54,368 nucleotides of DNA from Ministeria vibrans ATCC 50519 (GCA_943704425.1 CALSCP010002175.1:5475-59842); one strand, 5' to 3'; positions 34,701-47,800 are shown, numbered from the stretch's first letter. Notes: generated from the letters alone by a model not told the origin. Translations and numbers: made by a program.

Positions 34701-37193
34701 CGCGACCAAACAGCCAGTGCGACGCTCCAGGTACGACACGATCGCGCCTCGCAGTTTACGGTGATGACACCGATGCCACTGACTCTCGAGGCGGGTGCCA
34801 GTGCGAGTGTCTCGGTGGACTTTGTGCCGACTGCGCTGTGCGTGTACGAGTCGGCGCTTGTTTTTGAAGCGAATTCCACATCCGCAGTGCGTGTGGCGCT
34901 GCGTGGGATTGGAGTGCCATTGGCAGTGGAGGCCGAGCCACGCGCGGTGCACTTGGGTCTACTGCGCCAGGGTCACTCTGTGACGCACAAGGTAAAGCTG
35001 CGCAATGGCTCGAGTGCCCCGGTGGAGCTCACGCTAGACACAGCGGCACTCTTTGCGTGCGGAGTGACGGTGGAACCACACGGCACAGTGCGTGTTAAGG
35101 GTGGTTCGGCTGTGACGGTGCGCATTGGATTTGAAGCGCGTGCACGCCAGGCACCCTTTGAGCATGAGGTGGTGGCGCGACTGGCAGGCAGCGGCAGCAA
35201 TGTAACACTGCCGCTGTTCACTGTCTCAGGAGGTGTACAGGGAGTGAGTGCGGCCATGGACGCAAGCACGCTGGCGTTTGGAACGGTCGTGGAGGGCTCG
35301 AGTGCGACCCGCACGGTTGCCGTGCACAACACGGGTGAGCTTGTGGCACGTTTTCGGTGGGAGGCACACGCGTGGGACTATGGACGGTTTCGGGTGGAGC
35401 CACGTGAAGGAACTGTGCCTTCGGGTGGCGCGGTGCTCATGACGGTAGTGTATGCGCCAGAGCACGCGGATTGCAAGCAGCATGTAGGGCGCAATGTGTG
35501 TCGTGTGGAGGGGTATGATGGTGCCCCGCTGACCTTGGACACGGTGGGGCAGTGTGTGGTGTCGCAGCGCAAACTTGAGCCGTTGGTGTTTCGCACACGT
35601 GTGCGTAGTAGTGACAAAGGTGATTTAAAGCATATTGCGATTGTGAACACAACCTGTGACGAATGGTTAGTGCGTCCTGAGGTGCACGGTGAGCACTGGC
35701 ACAGCGATGCGTTAACGGTGCGTGTGCCTGCCGGGGAGACTGTACAGTACGCGCTGTGCTATCGCCCTGAGACGATGACTCGCGCAGCGGGACACAAGAC
35801 TGTGCCACCGAGTGCTCTGCCATCGTTGCGCACTGGACGCGGCACTAGTGTGGTGGCAAAACCTGTGGACGTTGAGACGCCACTGATGAGCGACGAAACA
35901 GTGGCACGACTGCCCGAGACGCACACCGGACAGGTGTTTATGGCGCTGCCAAATGGCGATGCGCTTACGTACCCGCTGGTGGGCCATGCAGAGGCACCCG
36001 AGGCCGCATCGCAGTGCCAGCGGGACGTGCCCTGTCGCACACGCTACACCGAAGTGCTGCCTGTGCGCAATTGGCTCACGCGCGCGCAGCGCTTCCGTGT
36101 GACACTGACTCAGAGCGATGAGTCGAGCACGGAGCTGACGGGACTCGGTTACATTGATGTACCGGCGCTCTCGGAGGGACAGTACAAGTTAACGGTTGTG
36201 GCCCACTGCGAAGGCACGACAGCTGTGCGTGCACACTTTTGCAATGAGCGCACCGGCGAGTTTGTGTACCATTTGCTCAGCGTGCGCTCGTCGGCTAAGC
36301 ACTCGGAAGAGCAAACGATTGAGCTGCGTGCGGCAGTGCGACAGCTCGTCACGCAAAGTGTTAGAGTGGAGAACCCGCTTGCAAGCGAAGTACACATGAG
36401 CGCCAGTGTCACAGGAGGAGTTGGCGGAAGAGCCGATGTGTATGTGATGGGGGAGCCGGCATTTCCACTGGGTCCAAAGGGATGTCATGAGCTCACCGTG
36501 GCATTTCGTCCGCTCAAGTTGAGCGATGCGACAGCACGTGTGACCGTCGCGTGTGTTCAGCCACTAAATGTGTTGGCGCCCTTGGTTTACAATGTGCTGA
36601 CGCGCGTGACGGGTGCGCCACCCGAGGCACCCGTGCGGTTTGGCGAGGCACCGTTGGGACGCCAAGTGATGCAGACGGTGAGGTGGACGTCGTATGCGCG
36701 AGCACGCACCGAGTACACAGTGCAGTCGTCGTTGCCAGCTGACTTTGTGGTCGTTGATCGCACGGTGACCGCGGTGAACGGGTCTTCCTCGGCCGTGGGT
36801 GTGGAGGTTGCTGTCGATGTGGTCTTTGATCCGAGAGCAATTGGTGTGGCTCGAGCACAGCTCGCAGTGAGCTCTGCCACCGGTGGTGACTATGTGATAC
36901 CACTGGTGGGCGAGTGTGTTGCGCCCGAGCCTCAAGGTCCCGTGGCAGTGCGCAGCGGTGGTAATGGCTCGACAGTGACCTTTCGCAATCCACTGGCGCA
37001 CTCGACGACGTTCACCTTTCGCTGCGACTCGTCCGCCTTTGTACTCAAGTCGGCTGCATCCGAGAAGATTGGAGCACGAAAGTCGGTGCAGGTGCAGGTG
37101 AGAGCGGCGGGAGACGCTGGAGCTGTGGCAATGGGCAGTCTTGTTGTGAGCGGGGGTGGTTATGATTGGGTGTATTATTTGAGGAGGAGTTGA
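22757..37193 (+). CDS. HYDIN: HYDIN, axonemal central-pair ASH/MSP-repeat protein
   Basis: Exons 22757-23230, 23315-24314 and 24367-37193, 14301 nt, 4766 aa, close to the usual 5000. Introns are 84 and 52 nt; the second holds an A18 run. The N-terminal region reads FQPFPSQIIFQNWKPLETYS, typical of HYDIN's first ASH domain. Dozens of ASH/MSP-like beta-sandwich repeats follow, recognisable by LDFG/FHFG(A/T)V and F.P phrases. Residues about 1787-2010 (28250-28930) are the HYDIN adenylate-kinase-like insert, then a Glu/Arg coiled coil and low-complexity linker. The P-loop there (GPSRSGCSS, 28281 onward) has Cys where kinases need Lys. HYDIN builds the C2b projection of the central pair in motile cilia. 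The ATG at 22757 is chosen because nothing upstream is conserved; 23007-23044 looks intron-like, but removing it would break frame, so it is kept coding. Confidence 0.93.
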
Positions 37194-37520
37194 AAATAAC
37201 CACTTGCAGTATCATTATTTTAGTGAATCAATGAAAACGTATTTATAACAATAATAACAGCTCTCGATTCTCAAATTTGTGTGTCCCATTAACATTACAG
37301 GTTTTGTTTCCACAGACGTACTCCGCTTGGATCAAATCCAATCAACTTATTCGTTTTTACTTCTTCTACCTTATGTTTTGTTTTGACATTGAGTACAGCT
37401 CTCGATTCTCTATAATTATTTTATTTTCCTGTGTTTCATTAAAATAAATAATAAAAATTTATTTTATTAATTCTTTTATTTTCCTAATTATCGAACTTTT
37501 CATTACATTTTTCTCCTCTT
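37194..37520. other. HYDIN-caspase intergenic region
   Basis: 327 bp, AT-rich. It holds ACAGCTCTCGATTCTC twice (37257-37272 and 37395-37410), the second inside copy 2 of the shared upstream motif. The segment just before the next ATG is TTTATT-rich. No gene seen. Confidence 0.5.
37381..37410 (+). promoter_or_regulatory. Shared upstream motif, copy 2 (before the caspase-like gene)
   Basis: TTTTGACATTGAGTACAGCT then CTCGATTCTC, 22 of 24 identical to the copy before HYDIN. It lies 110-140 bp before the downstream ATG. A partial exact copy of its second half lies 138 bp upstream at 37257-37272. Confidence 0.5.
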
Positions 37521-39451
37521 ATGACTTCGTTGTGCGCTTCGCCAACGTGGCGCGGCAAGCAGTATGCGCTTGTGCTTGGACGAGGTGTTTACGACACACA
37601 CTTGGTCAACGGTCGACCCGCCGGCCCGCTGTGCCTCGGCCCGCTCACCGGAGTCCTCCCCACTGTCCGTCGCGTCGCTGTGTATCTCGCTCGCATCGGC
37701 TACTCCGTTGTTGCCGTTGCCGACGACGAGATGATTCCTGACAGCGACAAAGACACTGAACTCAGCAGAGACGCACTGCGCTTTGCTGATCAAGGCCGCA
37801 TCCAATGGATCCAGAAGCCCACCAAGCGCATCACCATTCGCACAGCCATCAAATCGCTTGCGGCTGCCTTCCCTAACGCCCCTCCGGCGCCGATTGACGA
37901 GATGATCGTGTACATTTGTGGCCACGGACTTGACCCCAGCCGTAGCACCGATAGGGCGTACGGCGTTGCCCTTGCCGACGTGGAGCCGCCAGAACACTCA
38001 GACGATGACCAGTACAACCATCTGTACTCGATTGAGATGCTCAAGAACGACCTGGCAGTGGGCGACACGCACGACCGCTGGGGCACCACACTTGTCATCC
38101 TCGACACCTGCCACTCCGCCTCAGCATTCCAGAGCGTCATGTCAGCAGCACCAACGGTCAGCCGATATGGCATGTTTGCCGACGACGATGCGCAGGGTTT
38201 CTACACGACCCGGTCGTACCACTGCCTGGCTGCAGCTCCCGCATTGGAGCCCGCTTTTTGCTGGCCAGACGGCACGCTGCTGCACGATGCTCTCCATCGC
38301 GTGTGGTGGAACCTGTCGACCTCCTTAGAGTCTGTCTTCCGTCGTGATGGGGGTGAGCTTGTCGAGTGGGCGACGTCCAACTCGGTTGCGAACCGTGTAA
38401 ACGCTGCATTCGACACGATTATTGCCGAGTACAAGCAGAAGCACCCTGATGAAGACCTCGACTACTACCGCCAAGCCTGTGCACACCACCGCCTTTTGTG
38501 GCCCAACGACACATCCGTTGGCAACGGCGAGTTCGTCGTCTTTAATCACGTTGCTCTTCCTGCTCCACCATCTGCGGGTAAGAGTTTGGTTGTGCTCTTC
38601 TCTCTGACGTGTTAATTTTTTTGTTTCGCCCGTCAGTCCCTTCTGTTCCTGGTATTTACTCGCATGCTGCTGCTCTGATTGTGGCAGTGAGCCGGTATCA
38701 GTCTTCGGAAAATTCTGCATTGGCCGATTTTACAGACCTGAGGGGCGTTCGTTCAAGTGCGCGTCATTTGTCGCGACTGTGGAACGATCGTGGGTTCAAA
38801 GTGGAGTCAGTGGTTGACTTTCATAAGGGTGATTGGGTCACCAAAGGCAAAATTATCGGTGCCGCACGAAAGTTAGCAACGCACGCTACAGAAAGAGGAG
38901 GAGGGCTGGACAGCTTATTAATTGTTCATCTTATTGGACACGGAGCAGAGAATGGGGATGCGGGGCTTCTGTTGAGCGACGCGTGGGTGAGGCCAGATGG
39001 CTCGTTGACACACCTTTCTTCTCGTGGTCTTTATCACATTTTGGAGGATGAAGTCGGCTGGGTTGGGTGCAACATTCTTCTGATGTGCGACTGTGGCAAT
39101 GGCGGTGGGATGTTTAGGCCGCAAGACGATCTGGCAATGAGTGAGAGCGAATTCACGAAAGGGTACGCTCGACGACTGATTGCCAGCTGCCTCAGAGGAA
39201 CTTCTTCTTATACCAGATCTGATAATACTAACTTTACTGAGAAACTTCTTGACGCTTTGGGTGCGGATTGTTCCATCTTTCGAGAGGGTGAAGAGTTTGT
39301 GGGTGTCGCTGAACTGTGTCGGCGGTTGAACCGTCTCGATCCTTGCTCGCCCCAAAAGGCAACGGTTGGGCGCATTTGGGACGACTGGAGTGGAGGAATG
39401 CCCAACACTGGTGACATCCGCATCTATCGCAACGGCAGTGGTGTCGCATAA
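37521..39451 (+). CDS. Tandem caspase-like (clan CD, C14-type) domain protein
   Basis: Exons 37521-38577 and 38637-39451 (59-nt intron, phase 1), 623 aa. Two caspase-like p20 folds lie in tandem with almost no linker. Domain 1 (about 1-345) has its His in YICGHG (His135) and Cys in VILDTCHSAS (Cys197), the metacaspase/paracaspase-like arrangement. Domain 2 (about 360-600) has IGHG (His454) and LLMCDCGNGG (Cys505); the acidic residue two before the Cys is itself Cys here, so its activity is less certain. No signal peptide, prodomain or death-fold adaptor is visible, so it is probably cytosolic. The intron falls exactly between the domains, consistent with duplication or fusion. Such proteins cleave after basic (metacaspase) or acidic (caspase) residues; I cannot tell which. 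A CHAT-like assignment is the main alternative. Confidence 0.8.
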
Positions 39452-39618
39452 TACAACGGCAAATGGACAGAGAGGGAGGAGGCGTGAACGAAAAATATAA
39501 TTCATAAGCGTTTGTATAAAAAAATAACATTTGCATAACAAAAATCACAATTTTACATTACACCTTCTTTAAAAACACATAAGTATCATGTGCCACAACA
39601 CACAGAAAGTACACATCC

Positions 39619-41007
39619 TCAGCCAATCCACGAGTAGTCATCCCCATCGTCAACATAAGGCTCACACAGTCCATGAAAGCGCGTCGCATTCCACTCCTGC
39701 ATGCGAATATCCTCGACAATACGCAGCGACGACAGCACCGTCATGCACACACACGCAAGCAGAATGTAGATTGCCAGCGCAAACAGAATAGGTGAGCTGC
39801 GTTGCGTGCGACGGACAATGAGCTGCATGAGCTGTGCGCCAATCAGCGCCGAAGCGGACCCAGACGCAAAGAGAGCCGCAGCAAAGGCAGGGGGGAGCAG
39901 GCCATTGGCAGCATAGGCAGCCATGGTCAGTGAGCATGTAGTGAGTAGCATGAGCTGCGAGGAGACGCGCGCAGTTCCGGGGGACAGCCCAATGTGCAGT
40001 AAAAGAGGGGTTTTGATGGTGGAGCCGCCAATGCCCGCAAAAGCACTAAGAAAGCCCGCACAGAAACTGAAGAGAGTGAAGAGTATGGTACGGGTGCTGC
40101 TGACGGACCAGCGACGAGCCAAAATAGAATTGGGCGAGGCACTGGCTAGGGAGCGCAGATGACGAACATTGAAGATGGTCAGGAGACAGAGAATGACAAT
40201 AGGTGCGAAGGAGATGAGCCACGACAGGGTGCTGCCGCAGGGCACACCAACAAGACTGGGAGAGCCGGGAGACGAACTGTTGGACAAGAGAGTGGTGGTG
40301 AGGAGTAAGAGCCAGGAAAAGGTAACGTGAAGAAGACAGCGACGGCGCAGCGATTGAATCGAGACGTCTGTGTCGTTGCGATCAGCGGGAGGTGCGCGTG
40401 TCTTCGCCTTGCGCCGCGTTGTTGAGGCAGAAGACGCGGAGCGTGACACCATGGCAATAGACTCGCGCTGGCCGTCGTCGTATGCGAACAAGTCCTCGTC
40501 GTCCTCGTCGTCCTCGTCGCCGTCATTGTCGTCGTTTGTGTTGCTGTCGCAAGTTCGCTCATCCACCAACGTTTCCTCCGCGAGCAGTACGCGCTCCTTA
40601 CGCATCTTCTGCACTGCTTTGCGCCACGTGAGGACAAACGACAAAAGCAGAAGCATGACCAGGCACGCAGCGACGAACCAGAAGGGCGACATGATGGCGA
40701 GGCGCGCGCCAAGCGGAGCGGCCGCAAGCGTCGCAGGCTCCAAAATCAAAATAACGTCCCATGCGACCGATTCGGCGGCGCTTCCGTCGCGCTCGGTCGC
40801 TCGCTGCCGCCGCAGATACATTCCGATGTAGACGAGCGCCGCGCCAAGCACAGAGACCTTGCTGAGCGGAATGGCGGTGTCGAGAAAGTGAAAGACTAAA
40901 ATCAGGTAAGGAATGAGAACTGCGCCACCGCCGACGCCCGCTGTGCCGGCCCCGATGCCCGTGGCAAACAGGCCGATCCACTTGAATGTTGTTGCAACCG
41001 CAGACAT
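39619..41007 (-). CDS. TauE/SafE (TSUP) family transporter
   Basis: 462 aa from the ATG at 41007, single exon; the frame stays open further upstream, but MSAVATTFKW begins the first conserved span. Two homologous halves each start with the family's Gly-rich motif: GIGAGTAGVGGGAVLIPYLI near residue 17 and FLSAFAGIGGSTIKTPLLL in the second half. They are joined by an acidic Asp/Glu-rich cytosolic loop (about 160-190). About eight to nine membrane spans in total. TSUP members move sulfite, sulfoacetate or other small organic anions; plant and protist relatives are mostly uncharacterised. The gene converges on the caspase-like gene (168 bp between stops) and diverges from the EGF/G8 gene. The upstream 43 codons are not needed and look non-coding. 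Confidence 0.85.
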   Translation of the reverse strand: MSAVATTFKWIGLFATGIGAGTAGVGGGAVLIPYLILVFHFLDTAIPLSKVSVLGAALVYIGMYLRRQRATERDGSAAESVAWDVILILEPATLAAAPLGARLAIMSPFWFVAACLVMLLLLSFVLTWRKAVQKMRKERVLLAEETLVDERTCDSNTNDDNDGDEDDEDDEDLFAYDDGQRESIAMVSRSASSASTTRRKAKTRAPPADRNDTDVSIQSLRRRCLLHVTFSWLLLLTTTLLSNSSSPGSPSLVGVPCGSTLSWLISFAPIVILCLLTIFNVRHLRSLASASPNSILARRWSVSSTRTILFTLFSFCAGFLSAFAGIGGSTIKTPLLLHIGLSPGTARVSSQLMLLTTCSLTMAAYAANGLLPPAFAAALFASGSASALIGAQLMQLIVRRTQRSSPILFALAIYILLACVCMTVLSSLRIVEDIRMQEWNATRFHGLCEPYVDDGDDYSWIG

Positions 41008-41404
41008 AATAACATGTGCGTGAATAAAATTATTATTAATGATTACAGTGAGTATTGTGATCATTATCGCAATCCACAAGTGATCGCAATTGTACGCCCA
41101 TACCCTAGCAAGTAGGAGCTTGGCCAAATACGCCACTAGTAACTAGTTGCTTTCTAGTTCCTGCTGAAGGCTCTGGCTTCTAAGTCTCGGACAAGTGACA
41201 AGCAAAAAAAAAAGAGGAATGAAAACAAAAATAATGTAAATTATCGTGTCGTTATTTTGGAAAAAATGATACTCAAAATAAAAACTCTTCTCATTGATAT
41301 TTTCGCCGTTGAGCGCCTTGCCGCCTTCTCAACTCGCGCAAGCGTGACTGTAACCGACTGACCCATTTTTTTTCTTCTTCACTTTTTGAGTGTTTGCGAC
41401 TGCG
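41008..41404. other. Divergent promoter region, TSUP / EGF-G8 genes
   Basis: 397 bp between two outward-facing starts. AT-rich with a TAGTAACTAGTTGCTTTCTA imperfect palindrome near 41138-41157. No gene or clear TATA element. Confidence 0.4.
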
Positions 41405-44400
41405 ATGGAGTGCAATGCGCTGACCAAGCAGCTTTCGACAGTGTCGTCGCTGAGCGATGTTGTCCCGCTCCACTCGCTCTCCCTCGGCGGTCTCAGCGGC
41501 CGCCGGGAGACGCTGGTAGACGACCTTGAAGATGAGGCTCCCAGTGATCTTAGCAGCAGTCTCGCGCACCGTCGATTCAACGCACAAGCTGGTACTCAGC
41601 AGTGCACATTGAGACAATGGAAGCACCTTGATTATTAATTGTTTCCCACGCTCTCCTTCTCTCCTCTCCCAGGCCACAAGCGCTCTACCGTTCTCGCCGT
41701 CTCTCTTGCAATTCTGTTTGTTGTCGGTGTGGCGGTCGGCGCTGGCGTCGCCGTGGGCCTGGACGAGCGCACGGCGGCCTCTTCGTCGTCGTCATCAACA
41801 ACATCAACAACTGTGCCACTGCTGACAGCGTCGCTCACCGTCACGCTCGCATCCACCACCGCAGCTGCCCTGCAGGACGCTCTTGCCTCTCTCATGGGCG
41901 TCCCGGTCGCCATGGTCTACGTTTCGTCTGCAAATCATTCGTTGACGCTATCAGCAAATTCGACCTCTCTTCGTGCAAACGCACGCGCCAACTTGGTGGC
42001 CGCTGCGCAGGCCAACGACCCGCGTCTGCTTGCTCTTGGCGTCGTTTACGTGGAACTGTCGACCACAGAGCAGTATGAGCTCGACAATTGTGTTTCCTCG
42101 CCCTGTCTCAATAGCGGCAGCTGTTCCGACACATCCCAAGGATTCAGCTGCTCGTGCGCCGCAGGGTTTACAGGCGCCGCTTGCACTGACCCCATCGACG
42201 AGTGTGACAGTTCTCCTTGCCAAAATGGAGCGACGTGCGTCGAAGGATCGGCTGCCTACTCGTGTCTGTGCGACGCGGCGTATGTCGGCGCTCATTGCGC
42301 AACGACCGGCGCGCTTGTTGCTCCCTTCACCCCAGTCACGTTCACCCTTCCCAACGGCGACTTGCAACTTGCCGTTCTAAACGGTACCTTCAACGAGGCC
42401 GTCACGATCACTGTCGAGGAAGTTGCGTCGAGCTCAGCAGCCATCCCATCGCACATCAACACCACTGGAAATGCCGTCTACCGCGTCGACTTTTCGCCGA
42501 CCAATGCAACACTTCATCACAACCTTGACGTGGCCGTTGCCAACCATGTTGGACCCGGTGCTCAACTTTACTTTGCAGCCGGTGGAACCAGTGTGTACGT
42601 TGTGGCGTCGCCCCACAGCAGCGGCGGCACAGTGGGCCGTCGCTCGGCTGCCTGTGCTCCCAACACTATCTGTGGCTCCATTCCCGGTAGCGGTACCGTT
42701 TTTGCCGGTGATCCTAACGAGTGCGCGAGCAATCCATGTGAGAATGGTGCCACCTGTACCGGCGCACTAGATGCCACTTCCTTTGTCTGTGACTGCCCCT
42801 CCGGCTACGAGGGTCCCACGTGCGGCTCGACTGTCAACGAGTGTGCCAGCGCGCCCTGTGAGAATGGCGGTGATTGCTTCGACCTGTTTAACGGCTACCG
42901 CTGCGACTGTCCTGTTGGATTTGAAGGCGACACCTGTGCGCTTCTCTCGAACCCCTGCCTTTCCACCCCCTGTGCCAATGGGGGCGCCTGCTCGCACAAT
43001 GGCTCGCACTACGAGTGTGCCTGTGCCGCTGGGTACACTGGTACTCATTGTGCAAGCGACATTGACGAGTGTGACGACGAGCCCTGTGCCAACGATGGTA
43101 CTTGCACCGACGAGGTCAACGGGTTTGTGTGTGCCTGCTCTGCCGGCTTCACCGGCAGCCAGTGCGACGAGAATATTGACGAGTGCGCCTCGTCGCCGTG
43201 TGCCGCCGGTGGCACCTGCATTGATGGGCTGCTCTCGTGGGTGTGCCTGTGCAACCGTGGCCTTCAGCTTCCTCTTTGCACCGGCGTCAGTGTCAGTGGC
43301 ACCGTTGTTCATGACGATACCCTCTCGCCCATTGCCGGTGCTCACGTCACGGTGGGTGGCACAGCGCAAGTTGTCACGGACTTGCAAGGCCAGTACACTG
43401 TCGTGGATGCGCCAGTGGGGCTGCAGGATGTCGCAGTGAGCGCCGCAACCTACGCAGTCGCCGTCTTCCTGGTCAACGTCACCGCCGACGCCACTCTAAA
43501 TGGCAACAACACGCATCGCATGGTGTCCCAGCGAACTCGTCTTGTCTCGTCCAGTCCCCTTGATGGCGAAAGCGAAATTGCACGCACACGTGAAACAGTC
43601 TTGTACTTCAGCAGGCCCCTCAATGCCAGTACGGTCAGCAACACCTCCGTGACCGCTCGCGTTGCAGGTGGTGCCCCACTTCCAGCACGCGTGCACCTCT
43701 CGCCCACCGGCACCGCCGTCACACTCTTCTACCATTCGCTCTTGCCCGACAGCGCACGCATTGAAGTCACTGCAGCCGGTGCGGCCATTGTGGATCTCCA
43801 GGGTCTCGCACTCGTCACCACGTACACGGTCACATTTGATACACTCTCGGCCACTCCAGTCAACGCTACCACCGTCTGTGGTCGCGTCATTGCCTCGGAA
43901 ATTGTCAATACCAGTACCGTGAACGCGCTGCCACTCAACGACGCTCTTCCCAACGTCCTCATCACAGTCGATGGTCTCGAGGACACGCACTTCACAACCA
44001 CCGACGCCAACGGCAACTTTGAGCTGCACAACACGCCTGCCGGACGCATCTTTGTTCATGTCAACGGCAAGACAGCTACCGGCCCTCTTGTCACACCCGG
44101 CGCATACTTTCCCTCCGTCGGCAAAGCCTGGTCCGTCACAGCCGGACAGCTCAACAACGTCGGTACCATCTACCTCCCCAAAATCATCAACGGCACCCTC
44201 GTCACCATTGCTGGTAACGCCTCCTCGACCATCTACTTTCCTGGCGCCATTGTCGCCGCCAACCCAGCCTACGCGCAAGTGAGCATCACCGTCCCTGCTC
44301 GTTCACTCCTCGACGCATCAGGCGCACCCAGTTCCTCGGCCCAGGTGGGTCTTGCTCCCGTCGATCCCACTCGCCTTCCGGGCACTCTTCCTTCCCAGTT

Positions 44401-44852
44401 TACCACACCAGTACAAACCAAACCGCAACCACTGCAAGACAGCACAATACTACCAACTCACACTGAGTTAATTTCCGTTTCCCTTTCAGATCGTGATCAC
44501 AATCCAGTCGACTGCACCCAACTTTGACGTACCCGCTCCCGTTTGCTTCCCCAACCTGCCCTTGGAGAACGGTACCCTGATCTTGGCTCCCAATGACACT
44601 AGTGCTCTCTATTCGTTCAACCATGACAGCGGAAAATTCGAGATTGTTGGGCCAATGACTGTCACCGCAGGTACGAAACCCCCACCATGCAACACCCCAT
44701 CAGTGATTGATATTCTCTCTTATACAATCAGACGGACAACTTGTGTGCTCTGATCCTGGCTATGGGGTGCTTGCTCCTGGTTGGCACGTGCAAAACCCAG
44801 GCACACAAGTAAGAGAAAGGAGAGGGAAAAAAACAAAGTGATAGAGAGACAA

Positions 44853-44885
<33 letters not shown>

Positions 44886-47800
44886 AAAGAGAGAGAGAGA
44901 AAGAGAGAGAGAGAGACAGAGAGAGACAGAGAGAGACACTAATTAATACGCACAAAACTTCTTCTCTTTGCCCTTCTTTTTAAACACTATAATTTTCTAT
45001 TTTCAGGCTGAGGGTGAGAAGCCCAATGATCGCTCAGAGGATGGGGCGTGTGCAGCCTTTGGTGATCAGTGCACAAATGCGCAGGAGGCGCTCAAGGAGA
45101 CCAATGCGTGCATCAAGAAAGTCTACGACACGCCACAGCGCATGCCCCACAAGTGTGTCATCAAATTCGAAGAAAATGTTCACAAGCAACTCTTGAATGT
45201 CCACAAGAAGATCAAGAAACTGCCCAAGAAATCATCAGAGTGTCGCAAGGCTTTCCGCGAAATTCTCACCGAGGTCAGTGAGGTCACGACGGTCTGCAAG
45301 AGCTCCACCTCATGTCAGTACATTTGGGCGCCCGGCAAAGTGTGCACCAACGTCTTCAATCCTGTAAGACCGGTCAAGTTGAACGCTCGTCACAGCCCTC
45401 ATGTTGTTGTTCTTTGGTTTAACCATTGCTGCGTGGTTGTTGTAGGAGACGCGCGCCATTGCGAACAAGCTGGATGAATTTGGCAAGACGTGCTTTGCGG
45501 CAAAATTTGATAAGGCGCTGGATGACTGTGTAGGCAAGCTGTGCGAGAAGCTACCGGGTCTCGAACGACGTCTCAACACCATGCTCATCCGCGACATCAA
45601 AATGGGCTCCATTACGCAGATCTGCGATCAGACAACACAGGTGGAGCGTAAGATGCGTGACTTCACGGAAGATGTCGTGTGCGACGACGACGACAACGAC
45701 GACGTGGCCTCCTCATCTGCCATGCCCTCGCCCACTCCAACTCCCACCGCGCTTTTCAATGCGTCTCTCTTTAACGTGTCACTTGTGGCCAACGCGTCCG
45801 AGTCTCTTTTGCACGATCTTCAGAATCTCACTGCCACCTTTTTTGACTTGGCCGAGGCCAATCGAGCGCTGCCGTCCGAGCGTGAGCTTGACTTGGAGCT
45901 AGAGAACATGCGCGCGGCGCTCAACGATGCCTTCTACGCGCTAGCCGAGAGTGCCGCCGCCACCAAGGCCATTGCAGCTGTGTCCACATCGCGCCGCTAC
46001 TACTACAAGTTGTCGTTGCGCAACGGCACTGTTGACTTTCGAGGCGAGTCCACCTCGCTCGGGGGCGTCGTCAGTCTCAATCTGGCCCCGCGCGTTGACT
46101 ACGTCCTCAGTGTGTATGTGCCTCATGGCAACCGCATCGGTTCATCCGAGGGCTTTACCAACGCCAACGGGCTTATCACGCACCTGATTCGTCCGTTTCT
46201 TCGTGACATTGCCTCATTCGACAGCGACACCGACACCGACGGCCTCTCCGACGAAGCCGAGGACATCGTCGGGACCAACGCCGCCAAGGCGGACACGGAC
46301 GATGACGGCGTGTCTGACTTTGTCGAGCTCCAGCTGGGCACCGATCCCCTGAGTGGACTTGTTGCGCGCACGGGTATCATTGACTCGGTCGGATTAACTG
46401 GACTTCTTGGCGTGTGTGGTGTTGATGATGGAGTCATTGCTGTACGGACGAACAAAATCTTCCGTTCCACTACTCACTCATTTTCTTCAACTTTTCTTAG
46501 GTGCTCTCGTCTAACAGTGTTTCGCTCTTCAACACATTTATGGGGCTCACACCCGTTCTCATTGGACAGGTGGCGTCTTTTCCGTTTGACATGACGCAAA
46601 TTAGCTGTTCTGCGGCTTTTGTGGCGGTCGCACACCGAACGACCGTGTCGCTCATGAATGTGACTGACTTGAGTCGACGCACTGTGGCAATGCGAGCGGG
46701 CACTGTGGTGAAAACCGATGTCAATGGGAAGCTGTGTGTGGTTCTGTCGCATCAGTCGACTGTGAGTGTGCTGAGTCTGATTGACACACGCACCGCAGTG
46801 GTCCTCCGACAGATGACGTTTGGAGAGACACAACTTGACGTGAAGCTTGAGACCAGCACCAACCGCATTTTTGTCGTCTCCTCTTCGCTTCTCAGCACAT
46901 TTGAAGTGAACCAACTGGGATTCAATCTGTTGGACACTGCCACCAATGCCAATGGTCCCACTTTAGCGTCGGAAGCAAGCATCTTTATTGGTAACGTACA
47001 ATAATCTAATTATTAATGAGTTTGGGTTTTCAAAGCCGTGCTTATATTGTTTTTCTTGTTGTATTGCTCAGGTCAAGACTATCTTCACTCTGTGGTTGAT
47101 CTTGGATTTAATACATTTACTCTGCCCTCGTCAACCTCAATTGTGCCCTCCGTCTTTAGCCAGTACCGCTTCAACGGCAATTGGAGGTCGATCCTCTCTG
47201 GTACGAAACAAAACGAACCCGAAATTTGTTTTGTTTGTTTCATTACTGATCTTCTCGCTCTTCTCTATCCGCCTCCTATTTATAACCATATAGTCGATAG
47301 TCGTCGTGCTGTTGCGATTATGGGACCGTCACAGTTTGTTTCCTTGTTTGACATGTCCGATCTGGCTGTGACCAAAGATCGGTCAGAGATCAGAAATGGA
47401 AGAAAATTTATTCTCCTCTTAATTTAACCACCATCCTTTATTAGGTTTCTTGCTCTTTTTGACACGGGTGCAATAACCAAGCAAATTGCTATTCACGATG
47501 GGTTTGTGTATGGAGTCACAGGTCGAGGATTACAGGTTCGCATACCATTTATAATAATGACGCTATTATTAATAATAATAATAATAATAATAATTATTAT
47601 TATTATTTTTTATTAATTATTATATTTTTGTTATATTTTCGTTTAGGTCATCTCAATTTTGTCTGCGGACGTTCAAAACCAACAACCGACAGTCTCTTTG
47701 ACTTTCAGCTCCAACGTTGTCAACGGTCGAGTCTCGTCCAATTCGCTCTTTGGCGTCAGTGCAAGCGCAGTCGACGATGTTCTTGTGCGTCGCGTCGACT

